In this document: one piece after another, positions 36,269 to 44,439 of the stretch
How positions within the stretch are numbered: the first letter of the stretch is position 1
Layout: every line of letters begins with the position of its first letter
NCBI GenBank assembly: GCA_965197275.1
Contig: CBDAMQ010000034.1
Span: 434,001 to 498,000, forward strand
DNA from: DASCOT01 sp965197275
Lineage (GTDB): Bacteria; Acidobacteriota; UBA890; WLXD01
Direction of reading: 5' to 3'
Length of the DNA: 64,000 bases
Position numbers and translations under genes: made by a program
The notes under the pieces: model-generated
What the model was told of the DNA's origin: nothing
Database searches by the model: none
The model's input: the letters and a program-made list of their open reading frames with translations, nothing else

Positions 36269-37767
36269 CGTGCGCCCTTGCCGGTCAGCATCACGCGCAC
36301 GGTCTCGAACATGATCGAGATATCGAAGGCGGTTGAGCTGTGCTTGATGTAATAGAGATCGTACTCGAGCTTGTCCTCGGTCTCCTCGATGCTGGCGCCG
36401 TACGGATACTTGACCTGCGCCCAACCGGTGAGGCCGGGGCGAATCACGTGCCGTTGGTCGTAATAGGGGATCCGATCTCGCAGCATCCTCACGAGTTTCG
36501 GCTGCTCTGGGCGCGGACCCACGAAGCTCATCTGTCCGAGCAGGATGTTCCAGAGCTGCGGCAACTCGTCAAGCCGAGCGGTGCGAAGAAAGCGTCCGAT
36601 CGAGGTGATGCGGTCATCGTTCTCGGTTGCCCAGCGGGCACCTTCGCGCTCGGAGTCGACGCGCATGGTCCTGAACTTGAGGATGGTGAACGGCAGTCCT
36701 GCGAGGCCGGTGCGCTCCTGTCGGAACAGCACCGGACCGCGAGAGGTCAGGGCCACGGCAATCGCGACCAACATCTGGATCGGCGCGCTGATCGCCAACA
36801 GCGCCAACGCTGCGACCACGTCCAAGCAGCGTTTCGCGGCACGGGTAAGGCGACTGGGGGCGAACCCCTCAGAGAAAATGATCGTGCTGGGTCGCATTCG
36901 CGACACCAGCAGCCTGCCTGTAAGCCGCTCATAGAACTTGATGGCATCGAACACCGCGATCCCGCGTAACTTGGCCTGGATCAGCGCCGCCGGCGGTAGC
37001 TTGCCGCGCCGGTCATTCAGGGCCACCACCACCGTGTGGACATCGCGCTGGTCGAGAATCTCGTCGAGATCCTGCAATCGGCCCAACGACGGCGCGTCGA
37101 TTCGCAACGGAACCGGAAAGGGCAGGACACCAGAGTCGGTGGCGAGGGTCTGAGCGCCACCATCGGTACGCGTCTCGCGCGTCTCGCGCGTCACGGCGGC
37201 GGCCCGCGGTCGGTCATCGGCGGAATCTTCCACCGGTACGTAGCCGATCAGGCGGAAGCCCCATGGGGCGGCCTTGCCGATGCGGTCAGCCACCTGGTAG
37301 GCGAGCGCACCATCGCCGATCAAGAGGATGTTCTCTGCGAGCGTGTCTTCGCTGACGATGTTCGGTGCCACGCTGTGCCACGCAACCATCATCAGGGCCA
37401 TCAGGCCGAGTCCGGCTCCCGCGACCTCCCAGCCCAGTGCGACCGACGGCACGAACGTGTAGAGCAAGGCCAGCGTGGCGGCAGACAGTGGAACCGCTTG
37501 AACAAGGCGCGGAACGAAGGTCGCGGTGCTCAGGTGGTGCCGGCGCTCGAAGTACCCAGTCAAATAGAAGACCACCACCAGGGTGGCCACCGTCGTCAAC
37601 GTACGTCCCAGGCGTAGGCCCGCCAGCGACGGCAGCGTCGGATCGAGCTGCGCATACCATGCTACCTGGATCACGAATGTGAACGCCGTCAGGCACAGCA
37701 GGCTCTGGACGAGAAAATGAACGACGCTGCTGTAGGGTACGTAGCGCTGGAATAGCTGGACCATCAT
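36265..37767 (-). CDS. Exopolysaccharide priming sugar transferase (EpsB_2/TIGR03013-like)
   Basis: A 500-residue membrane enzyme that transfers a sugar-1-phosphate to undecaprenyl phosphate, starting repeat-unit synthesis. The N-terminal third has four or five membrane segments (SVVHFLVQSLLCLTAFTFVI, TLTTVATLVVVFYLTGYF). A Rossmann-like middle domain has ENILLIGDGALAYQVADRIG. The C-terminal transferase domain has KRCLDVVAALALLAI, ILKFRTMRVDSE, LDELPQLWNILLGQMSFVGP and IRPGLTGWAQVKYPYGASIE. Middle insertion residues 190-215 are low-complexity. ATG 37767 is followed directly by another ATG with a better-spaced GAGG. The sigma-54 promoter P3 and operator 4 lie upstream, tying this operon to the rest of the locus. 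Confidence 0.92.
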   Translation of the reverse strand: MMVQLFQRYVPYSSVVHFLVQSLLCLTAFTFVIQVAWYAQLDPTLPSLAGLRLGRTLTTVATLVVVFYLTGYFERRHHLSTATFVPRLVQAVPLSAATLALLYTFVPSVALGWEVAGAGLGLMALMMVAWHSVAPNIVSEDTLAENILLIGDGALAYQVADRIGKAAPWGFRLIGYVPVEDSADDRPRAAAVTRETRETRTDGGAQTLATDSGVLPFPVPLRIDAPSLGRLQDLDEILDQRDVHTVVVALNDRRGKLPPAALIQAKLRGIAVFDAIKFYERLTGRLLVSRMRPSTIIFSEGFAPSRLTRAAKRCLDVVAALALLAISAPIQMLVAIAVALTSRGPVLFRQERTGLAGLPFTILKFRTMRVDSEREGARWATENDDRITSIGRFLRTARLDELPQLWNILLGQMSFVGPRPEQPKLVRMLRDRIPYYDQRHVIRPGLTGWAQVKYPYGASIEETEDKLEYDLYYIKHSSTAFDISIMFETVRVMLTGKGAR

Positions 37768-37823
37768 GCCTCGGGGCTGGCTGCTGCCGGCTGAGCAGCA
37801 GATACGCAGCTACCCCGAATCGG

Positions 37824-37839
37824 AGCAATGTGTGTGCCA
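37824..37839 (-). promoter_or_regulatory. Sigma-54 promoter P3 (-24/-12) for the sugar transferase operon
   Basis: Minus strand TGGCACACACATTGCT, a TGGCAC-N5-TTGCT consensus match. Transcription would begin near 37813, giving a 46-base leader before ATG 37767. Confidence 0.75.
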
Positions 37840-37948
37840 GCGAGAGGTAGAGGTCCAACACCATGGAGGCTCGAACCAGCCCTCCGGTGTCCGCTTCTGA
37901 CCAGCCGGGATCAGACCCTGGTCGGGCACCGTGGGTAATTCTCTTCCT

Positions 37949-38449
37949 CTACTGCGAAGGGCTTTTCCCACCCCCCGGCCGCGTCCACGTCCCGCTGCGT
38001 CCACCGGTCTTCTCCTCGAGGCGAAGATCGACGACACGCATACCTTTCTCGATCCCCTTGCACATGTCGTAGAGCGTAAGAAGAGACACCGCGGCGGCGG
38101 TCAGCGCCTCCATCTCCACCCCGGTGGTTGCGGTGGTGGCAGCCGTGGCGACGACGCGCAGCCCATCGGTCTCCGCATCCACTTCGATGCCAACGTGCGA
38201 CAGCGGGAGAGTGTGGCAAAGTGGGATAAGCTCAGCGGTGCGCTTCGCTGCCTGAATCCCGGCGATGCGGGCAACCTCCACGACGTTGCCCTTGGGTGCC
38301 GCGCCGGCGAGCACTCGATCCAGCGTGCTAGCCGACATGAGCAGACGGCCGGATGCCGTCGCCCGTCGCTCGGTGGCCGGTTTGTTGCCGACGTCCACCA
38401 TCCGAGCTCGACCTTGGTCATCCAAATGTGTGAGGTCTTCGTTGCCCAT
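37949..38449 (-). CDS. moaC: Cyclic pyranopterin monophosphate synthase MoaC
   Basis: MoaC converts the MoaA product into cyclic pyranopterin monophosphate, the first stable molybdenum cofactor intermediate. At 166 residues it has the family blocks: HLDDQGRARMVDVGNKPATE, GRLLMSASTLDRVLAG, KGNVVEVARIAGIQAAKRTA, LIPLCHTLPLSHVGIEV, EMEALTAAAVSLLTLYDMCK and a catalytic lysine in the KGIEKGMRV region. The C-terminal 15 residues (TGGRSGTWTRPGGGKSPSQ) are extended and Gly-rich. I start at ATG 38449, before the conserved N-terminus; GTG 38479 would add ten residues. No other molybdopterin gene is in the window. An operator for the divergent exopolysaccharide operon seems to lie in its 3' coding end. 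Confidence 0.93.
   Translation of the reverse strand: MGNEDLTHLDDQGRARMVDVGNKPATERRATASGRLLMSASTLDRVLAGAAPKGNVVEVARIAGIQAAKRTAELIPLCHTLPLSHVGIEVDAETDGLRVVATAATTATTGVEMEALTAAAVSLLTLYDMCKGIEKGMRVVDLRLEEKTGGRSGTWTRPGGGKSPSQ
37965..37979 (-). promoter_or_regulatory. Candidate activator binding site 4, inside the 3' end of moaC
   Basis: Plus strand CGAAGGGCTTTTCCC, matching the GGAA-N5-TTTCCC pattern except for the first base. It lies about 130 bp upstream of the P3 -24 element, as sites 1-3 do for P1 and P2, although here it overlaps coding sequence of moaC. Confidence 0.5.
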
Positions 38450-38552
38450 CGGCGCAATCGTAGCAGGCCGTGCACCCACTCAGGCGAGGGGAAGATCGGG
38501 GGTAACCCACGCTGCCAGCAACTCGACCCGACGCTGTGCCGGTGCCGGAGCG

Positions 38553-38558
38553 TATAAT
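38553..38558 (+). promoter_or_regulatory. Sigma-70 -10 box upstream of the first GWxTD gene
   Basis: A perfect TATAAT in otherwise GC-rich sequence, 49 bases before ATG 38607. No convincing -35 hexamer lies 16-18 bp upstream. Confidence 0.45.
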
Positions 38559-38606
38559 CCTCAATTGCTCCATCTTGCTGTGCCAACTCAACCTGCTCGG
38601 TTTCCA

Positions 38607-40778
38607 ATGACCCGTCGATGCGTTTTGCTCACCCTCCTGCTGGCAGCCGCGCTGGCGACACCGCAACGGGCGTTCGCCCAGCGTGTCGACCTCAGCGATT
38701 TCCCGAAGTACGACGTTGACGAGATCAGCGAAGAGCATCGGAAATGGGTCGAGGAAGAGGTCGTCTGGATCATCACCAAGGACGAGCGCGAGGTCTTCCT
38801 GCGGCTCGACAGCGATGGCCGCCGCGACCGGTTCATCGAGGAGTTCTGGGCCAATCGCGACCCCAGTCCGGGCACGAAAGACAACGAGTACTTCGATCTG
38901 ATCTACGAGCGCCTGGAGTATGTTGCCAGGCACATCGGCCGGGATACGCCGGGGCCGGGTTGGCGGACGGATCAGGGTCGCATGTACGTGCTGTTGGGCA
39001 AGCCGCAGGGTCGCACGCAGCTGCCCAACACAGACGCCTCGGTACCCGCCGAGGTTTGGTTCTACAGCATCGACCCAGGGCTCATACCGACGCCGTTCTT
39101 CTATTTGGTCTTCTTCAAGGAGCGCGGCTTCGGCGCCTATCGATTGTGGAGCCCGGCTCTGGATGGCGTCGTCAAGCTGCTCAACCCGGCGGTTCAGTCG
39201 CAGGTCCTTTCCGGTTCTACGGACCGCCACCAGGGCCGGGGCGGGATAGCATCGACCGAGGACAACCTAGCGCTGCGAATGTTGCGGGACGTCCATCCGG
39301 AACTGGCCAGCGCCGCCCGCAGTCTGGTGCCGGGGGAGAGTCTCGGCGGGGTGGTATCGCCGTTGCGATCCGAGATGTTGCTCCAGCAGGTGTTCGAGAT
39401 CCCCGACAAGATAATGCCCAGGGCGACGTGGGCATACAACGTGCTCACCGGCGTTACCGAATCCGACGTGCGCTTCGAGACCCTGCCGCTGCGAGCCATT
39501 GCGGCTGTTCTCATTGATCCCTCGGGGCTGCCCTTCGTTCACTTCGCCTTCCGCACCCAGGGCGAACGCCTCAACCTCAACAACTACGAAGACAAGTACT
39601 ACTTCACGTTCGAGATCGGTAGCATCCTCAGGGACGAACAATCGCGGTTAGTGCACGATCGTGAGCCGCGCGCCATGCAGGCCGATATAGACATCGACAC
39701 TGCCCGCCGTTTGCGCGACGGGCCGGTCGCATACATGGAGCGACTGCCGGTCGTCAGCGGCGAGCACACTCTCGGGCTGATGGTCGAGAACAACCTCACC
39801 CGCGAGTTCGGGCGCGCCGAGATCCAGCTCACGTACCCCAAAGTTCCCAAGGATCAGCTTACCGTCGGTGAGCCGCTACTCGTACGTCAGGTGACACGGG
39901 CGCCGGATACCTACAATGCATTCAACGCCCAGTACGCTTTCCAGGTCGGCTTGCACAGCCTGATTCCCGCCATCGACAACGACTTCCCGGTCGACGGCAC
40001 ACTGACCGTCTTCCGTCAGCTGTTCGTGCCGCCGACCCGAGTCGCATCGGTAGTGGTACGCACGGAAATCCTCGGAGCCGATGGTGCCAAGCTGGTCGAG
40101 AAGGTGGATCGAGTCAATCCATCCGAGCGCGATGACTACGGTGTATTGAACTATTTCGCGGAGATCAGTCTGCGGCAGCTACCTGTGGGAACGTACTCAG
40201 TCGTAACCGAGGTGGAAGATATCGAACGACGCTCGACGCTGCCGATACGCATTGTCAGTGCCGGCTCGTACAAGCGGCCTCATATCCATTCCCTGCCCAA
40301 CCCGCCCGCCACCAGCCCTCTCGTGCGGGTTGCCAGAGCACGGCAACTCCGTACGGTGGGCCGCACCGATGAGGCGATCTCGGAGCTGGCGTACGCCCTC
40401 CGACGAGAGCCTGACCTGGGTTCGGCGGTGGAGCTGCAGATCGAGCTCCTCCGGGACTCCGGTCGATACAGTGAGCTCAACGCGTTGCTGACTCCGCGGG
40501 TGGCGAGCGACCCCAACAACAGCGAGCTGCTGATGTTGCTCGGAGAGGTCAACGCCCAGCTCGCGGAGCACTACGACGCGATCCGGTTCTACGAGCGCGC
40601 GCGAATCTCCGGAGCAGAGGAGACTCCGGAGCTGCTCAATGCCCTGGCTTCCGAGTACTACGCTGACGGTCGCGTCGACCGAACCCGTGAGCTGCTGACA
40701 CGCTCGCTCGAGATCGACCCCGACCAACCGCAAATACAGCGCCTCCTCGAAGTGGTCACTTCGGGCGAGAATCGCTAG
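38607..40778 (+). CDS. Secreted GWxTD-domain protein with C-terminal TPR repeats
   Basis: A 723-residue exported protein. The signal peptide is RRCVLLTLLLAAALATPQRA with cleavage near AFAQ. The GWxTD domain has EERKW-type start (SEEHRKWVEEEVVWIITKDE), FIEEFWANRDPSPGTKDNEY and the name motif GWRTDQGRMYVLLGKP (residues about 117-132). A long beta-rich middle follows. From about 570 there are TPR-like helices: RARQLRTVGRTDEAISELAY, LLMLLGEVNAQLAEHYDAIR and ALASEYYADGRVDRTRELLT. GWxTD proteins are common in Acidobacteriota and related phyla; their role is not established. It is followed tail to tail by the ASPIC/UnbV gene pair, and a second GWxTD gene lies beyond those. Confidence 0.85.
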   Translation: MTRRCVLLTLLLAAALATPQRAFAQRVDLSDFPKYDVDEISEEHRKWVEEEVVWIITKDEREVFLRLDSDGRRDRFIEEFWANRDPSPGTKDNEYFDLIYERLEYVARHIGRDTPGPGWRTDQGRMYVLLGKPQGRTQLPNTDASVPAEVWFYSIDPGLIPTPFFYLVFFKERGFGAYRLWSPALDGVVKLLNPAVQSQVLSGSTDRHQGRGGIASTEDNLALRMLRDVHPELASAARSLVPGESLGGVVSPLRSEMLLQQVFEIPDKIMPRATWAYNVLTGVTESDVRFETLPLRAIAAVLIDPSGLPFVHFAFRTQGERLNLNNYEDKYYFTFEIGSILRDEQSRLVHDREPRAMQADIDIDTARRLRDGPVAYMERLPVVSGEHTLGLMVENNLTREFGRAEIQLTYPKVPKDQLTVGEPLLVRQVTRAPDTYNAFNAQYAFQVGLHSLIPAIDNDFPVDGTLTVFRQLFVPPTRVASVVVRTEILGADGAKLVEKVDRVNPSERDDYGVLNYFAEISLRQLPVGTYSVVTEVEDIERRSTLPIRIVSAGSYKRPHIHSLPNPPATSPLVRVARARQLRTVGRTDEAISELAYALRREPDLGSAVELQIELLRDSGRYSELNALLTPRVASDPNNSELLMLLGEVNAQLAEHYDAIRFYERARISGAEETPELLNALASEYYADGRVDRTRELLTRSLEIDPDQPQIQRLLEVVTSGENR

Positions 40779-40785
40779 CTGGCCT

Positions 40786-42510
40786 TCAGGTTCCGTTCCC
40801 GGGTGCCGGCGGGCGCGCGGCGATGATTCCGCGACCCTCCTGGATCACGTAGAAGCGTCCGGCGTCGACGTCGGCGATAACTTCGGTCGTGCCTCCTGGC
40901 CAGCGCACGGACAGGGTCACCATGGTGGCCGCTCCGAGCCCGATGTGCATCGTTGCCGGTCCTGAGCTGCAATAGGAAGATCCGATGCGCAGCTCTCGGA
41001 CCAGTGGCCGCTCAGGGCCTACGGAAACGACCACCCGTGCTCCGGCGCCAGTGCGGTTGGCCTGTCTGCCCACCAGGCGTAGCTGAATCCAGTTGCCTGC
41101 CTCGTGGCCCCGGTCATTGCGTAGATAGTCCGCCGCCTGGTCGTTGTTGGTGACGATCAGATCGAGATCGCCATCGTTGTCGAAATCACCGGTTGCGGAG
41201 CCGCGCGACACCTTGACGATCTCGAGACCGGGGCCGGCGCCGGCGCTTCGCTCGGTGAACGTGCCCTCCCCATCGTTAACGTACAGATGGTTTGGCTGCG
41301 CGTGGGTGATGCTGTCGCGGAACTCGGCAATGTTATCGATGATGTGGCCGTTGGCGATGAACAGATCGAGGTCGGCGTCGTTGTCGAAATCGTCCCAGTT
41401 CGCCCCGAATCCCACGTGTCGCAGACTGGGCTCGCCGAGACCCTGAGCAAATGTGACATCGGAGAAAACCCCGTCGCCGAGGTTGCGGTACAGCGAGTTG
41501 GTTTCCAGATCGAGGTTCGTGACCACTACATCCAGGCGCTGGTCGCCATCGAAGTCTCCCCAGTCGGTACCCATCCCGGCTTCGGCTTGTCCGTCGGCGC
41601 TGAAGGCCACCCCCGCCAGGAGCCCGTCTTCGAGGAACACGCCGGTGCCGTCGTTGGTGTAGAGGAAGTTCCGCGTCGAGTCATTGGCGACGTACAGGTC
41701 GACGTCGCCGTCATCGTCGTGGTCGCCGAAAACGACTCCGAGCCCCTTGCCGTCAACTGCATCGGCGACCCCAGCTTCGGCGGCAACGTTGGAGAACTTG
41801 CCGTCTCCCAGATTCCGGTACAGGCGATCGGCGACCGCCCTATAGACGTCGGGATGACAATATGCGCGCAAGTTACGTCGCGGGTTGCCGCAGAACTTGT
41901 GGTTGTCCCAGTCGAAGTCGACGTAGTTGGTGACGTACAGGTCAAGCCAGCCGTCGTTGTCGATGTCGCCCCACGCCGCCGAGGCCCCCCACATCGGGTC
42001 GTCGACCTCGGCGCCAACGCCTGTTTCGCTGAAGCTGCCGTCGCCGTTGTTGCGGAAGAGCTGATTGCGGCCAAAGTTCGTGACGTAGATGTCGGTGTGC
42101 CCATCGGCGTCATAGTCGGCGGCTGCAATTCCCATCGACCAGGCCTCGCTCTCGATCCCTGCCGAGGCAGGCGTGGGGACGAAGCGACCCGACGGGTGGC
42201 CTCGCAGCATCACATTGCCGCCCACCGGCGGTGCGTCTCCACCGGGCGATAGCCCGCCCTGGGCGAAATACAAGTCAAGCCAGCCGTCGGCATCGATATC
42301 GGTGGCAGCTACGCCCCCGCCCATGGTCTCGATCATGTAACGCTCACCAAAGCCTCCGTTCTGATGGTAGAAGTGCACCCCGGCCTCGTCGGTTGCGTCA
42401 GTGAACGACAGCGGCAACGGTGCTTGCGCGCCAAGTCCGGAGGGCAGCACCAAGGCGATCAGTATGCCGACGGTCGCCCGTCCTGGGCTGGCGCACGACC
42501 ATACGCTCAT
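40786..42510 (-). CDS. Secreted FG-GAP repeat / ASPIC-UnbV (CRTAC1-like) protein 1
   Basis: A 574-residue exported beta-propeller-type protein. The signal peptide contains TVGILIALVLPSGLGAQ. Then come FG-GAP repeats with calcium-binding loops of the form DxDxDGxxD: ATDIDADGWLDLYFAQGG, AADYDADGHTDIYVTNFG, WGDIDNDGWLDLYVTNYV and GDFDNDGDLDLIVTNNDQ. The C-terminal ASPIC/UnbV motif is SSYCSSGPATMHIGLGAA then VRWPGGTTEV. Such proteins are abundant in Acidobacteriota and Planctomycetota, probably at the cell surface; the ligand is unknown. ATG 42510 overlaps the stop of the upstream paralogue as ATGA. The frame can be extended to 42684 but only within that gene. Confidence 0.88.
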   Translation of the reverse strand: MSVWSCASPGRATVGILIALVLPSGLGAQAPLPLSFTDATDEAGVHFYHQNGGFGERYMIETMGGGVAATDIDADGWLDLYFAQGGLSPGGDAPPVGGNVMLRGHPSGRFVPTPASAGIESEAWSMGIAAADYDADGHTDIYVTNFGRNQLFRNNGDGSFSETGVGAEVDDPMWGASAAWGDIDNDGWLDLYVTNYVDFDWDNHKFCGNPRRNLRAYCHPDVYRAVADRLYRNLGDGKFSNVAAEAGVADAVDGKGLGVVFGDHDDDGDVDLYVANDSTRNFLYTNDGTGVFLEDGLLAGVAFSADGQAEAGMGTDWGDFDGDQRLDVVVTNLDLETNSLYRNLGDGVFSDVTFAQGLGEPSLRHVGFGANWDDFDNDADLDLFIANGHIIDNIAEFRDSITHAQPNHLYVNDGEGTFTERSAGAGPGLEIVKVSRGSATGDFDNDGDLDLIVTNNDQAADYLRNDRGHEAGNWIQLRLVGRQANRTGAGARVVVSVGPERPLVRELRIGSSYCSSGPATMHIGLGAATMVTLSVRWPGGTTEVIADVDAGRFYVIQEGRGIIAARPPAPGNGT

Positions 42511-44363
42511 GGCCGGGTCACCGCGCGCAGTACCGGCGTATCCGATCCCTCGAAGACGAGCACCACGTGGTCGGCCGGCAGGCTCGTGAAGCGTTGTGTG
42601 GCTCCGCCCGGCCAGACGATCTCGACGTCGGCAGCGGCGCTGCTGGCGAGCCCGAAGTAAAGGTCGCCAGCGTTCTGGGAGCAATAGGATGAAGCTGAGC
42701 GAACTTCGGCGACCTGATCGAATCCCGCCGCCCCGTCGACGATCGCGTCGCCGCCGGCCGGCCGCACGCTGACGCGAGCTCCCAGCGCGGCGCGATTCGA
42801 GCGCCGTCCGCGCAGTCGGACGATCATGCGGTGGTTGCTGAGGTCGCTTTCGTTGCGCAGCAGCCGCGCCGGTCCTCCCGAATTCACGATCACCAGATCG
42901 GGACGACCGTCACCGTCGGCGTCGCCACTGGCGATGCCGCGGCTCACGTGCTCGGCAGCGAGACCGCCTCCCGTTGCGGCGGCAACCTGTCTGAACAAGC
43001 CTCCGGCCGGCCTCCATCCAGCGGAGCCGCCAGTCGGGAGCTCCGGCGAGAGGGCGCCGGTACGCAGAGCCTGGCGCCGGAGGTCGGTCAGCAGGTTGTC
43101 GAACAGATGGTTGGGCTGCGCGTACGTCGTGTTGTCTTGCACATCCTCGACGTTGTCGAGGATGTGTCCGTTCGCCACCGCGATTTCGCGATCACCATCG
43201 CCGTCGGCGTCGAAGGCGACGATCCCGAAGGACAGGCTGGCGACGCCCGGGCCCGCGAATCCGAGTGCCGAGGCATCATCAAGATAGGTGCCCGGAGCGA
43301 GGGGTCGATAGAGATTGTTGGACTCCAACGCGAAGTTCGTCACCAGGAGCTCGGCAGCCCCATCGCCGTCGATGTCCGCCATCTCCACACCCATCCCGGC
43401 CTGCGCCTTGCCATCGCCGCCGTAGCCTAGTCCCGAAAACAATCCGAGTTCCTCGAAGGTCCAGTTACCTCGGTTGGCATAGAAGAAATTCTGCTGAGTG
43501 TCGTTGGCGACGACGATGTCAGTCGACCCGTCTTCGTCGACGTCGCCCATGACCACACCCAGCCCCTTGCCGCGGAGGGAACCGGCGATGCCGGCCTGTG
43601 CTGCCACATCTACGAAGCGCCCGTCGCCGACATTGCGGTACAAGGCGTCGGCTTCACCGTCATAAAGGTCAATGTGGCAGTAGGAGCGCATAGCGAGCTG
43701 TTGCTCACCACACGAAGGAGCCTCGTCGAGGTCGTAGACGACGTACTTGGCGACGAACAAATCGGGCAAGCCGTCGGAGTCGAGATCGCCCCATGCCGAG
43801 CTCACCGACCATCGGTCGTCGTCGGCAATTCCGCTATGTGTCTCGCTGTAGGTACCGTCGCCATTGTTGCGGAACAGCGCGTCGGGACCGAGGTTGGCGA
43901 CGAAAACGTCGATCCATCCGTCGCCGTCGAAGTCGGCCGCACTTACTCCCATTCCGTAGCCCCGGTGCTCTAGCCCGGACGAAACGATGCTGAACCTTCC
44001 GTCCCCGCGGTTGCTGTAGAGCACGTTGCCGATGTCCTGGGTAGTGGCGCCTACAGCAGCGTCCTGGGTAGTGCCTAAGGCGCCACTCTGGACGATATAG
44101 AGGTCGTTGTCGCCGTCGTTGTCGAAGTCGATCCAGGCCGCCCCGGACCCCATCGTTTCCGGTAGATGCTTACGTCCTTCGGCGCCTCGTTCATGCGCGA
44201 AGGCGATGCCGGAAGCGTTCGTCACATCGGCGAACCTCAACTGGCCGTGGGGTAGCGAAACCGGGGCCGTCTGTACGAGGCTGGAGCACATCAGGGCTGC
44301 GAGCAGGCCTCGCCCAGCACGAGCCAGGGCGCTGCACCGTATCGGCGACGGGTCAAGGAGCAT
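42507..44363 (-). CDS. Secreted FG-GAP repeat / ASPIC-UnbV (CRTAC1-like) protein 2
   Basis: A 618-residue paralogue of the next gene downstream. An N-terminal hydrophobic segment (RGLLAALMCSSLVQTAPVSL) serves as signal peptide. FG-GAP loops include WIDFDNDGDNDLYIVQSG, AADFDGDGWIDVFVANLG, WGDLDSDGLPDLFVAKYV and FDADGDGDREIAVANGHI; the UnbV end is SSYCSQNAGDLYFGLASS, VEIVWPGGATQRF. Two clusters of shared features with the partner (HILDNVEDVQDNTTYAQPNH vs HIIDNIAEFRDSITHAQPNH) show common origin. The two are translationally coupled. Only 76 bp separate its ATG from the divergent GWxTD gene, so the promoters of both must lie there; TATACT at 44366-44371 is a possible -10 box for the latter. Confidence 0.88.
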   Translation of the reverse strand: MLLDPSPIRCSALARAGRGLLAALMCSSLVQTAPVSLPHGQLRFADVTNASGIAFAHERGAEGRKHLPETMGSGAAWIDFDNDGDNDLYIVQSGALGTTQDAAVGATTQDIGNVLYSNRGDGRFSIVSSGLEHRGYGMGVSAADFDGDGWIDVFVANLGPDALFRNNGDGTYSETHSGIADDDRWSVSSAWGDLDSDGLPDLFVAKYVVYDLDEAPSCGEQQLAMRSYCHIDLYDGEADALYRNVGDGRFVDVAAQAGIAGSLRGKGLGVVMGDVDEDGSTDIVVANDTQQNFFYANRGNWTFEELGLFSGLGYGGDGKAQAGMGVEMADIDGDGAAELLVTNFALESNNLYRPLAPGTYLDDASALGFAGPGVASLSFGIVAFDADGDGDREIAVANGHILDNVEDVQDNTTYAQPNHLFDNLLTDLRRQALRTGALSPELPTGGSAGWRPAGGLFRQVAAATGGGLAAEHVSRGIASGDADGDGRPDLVIVNSGGPARLLRNESDLSNHRMIVRLRGRRSNRAALGARVSVRPAGGDAIVDGAAGFDQVAEVRSASSYCSQNAGDLYFGLASSAAADVEIVWPGGATQRFTSLPADHVVLVFEGSDTPVLRAVTRP

Positions 44364-44439
44364 GGACTATACTCGGGGTCTGCCGCGCGCTGGCGCGGCT
44401 CGGCGTGATCTTACCGCCCTTCCGAGGCCCCCCGAGTCG

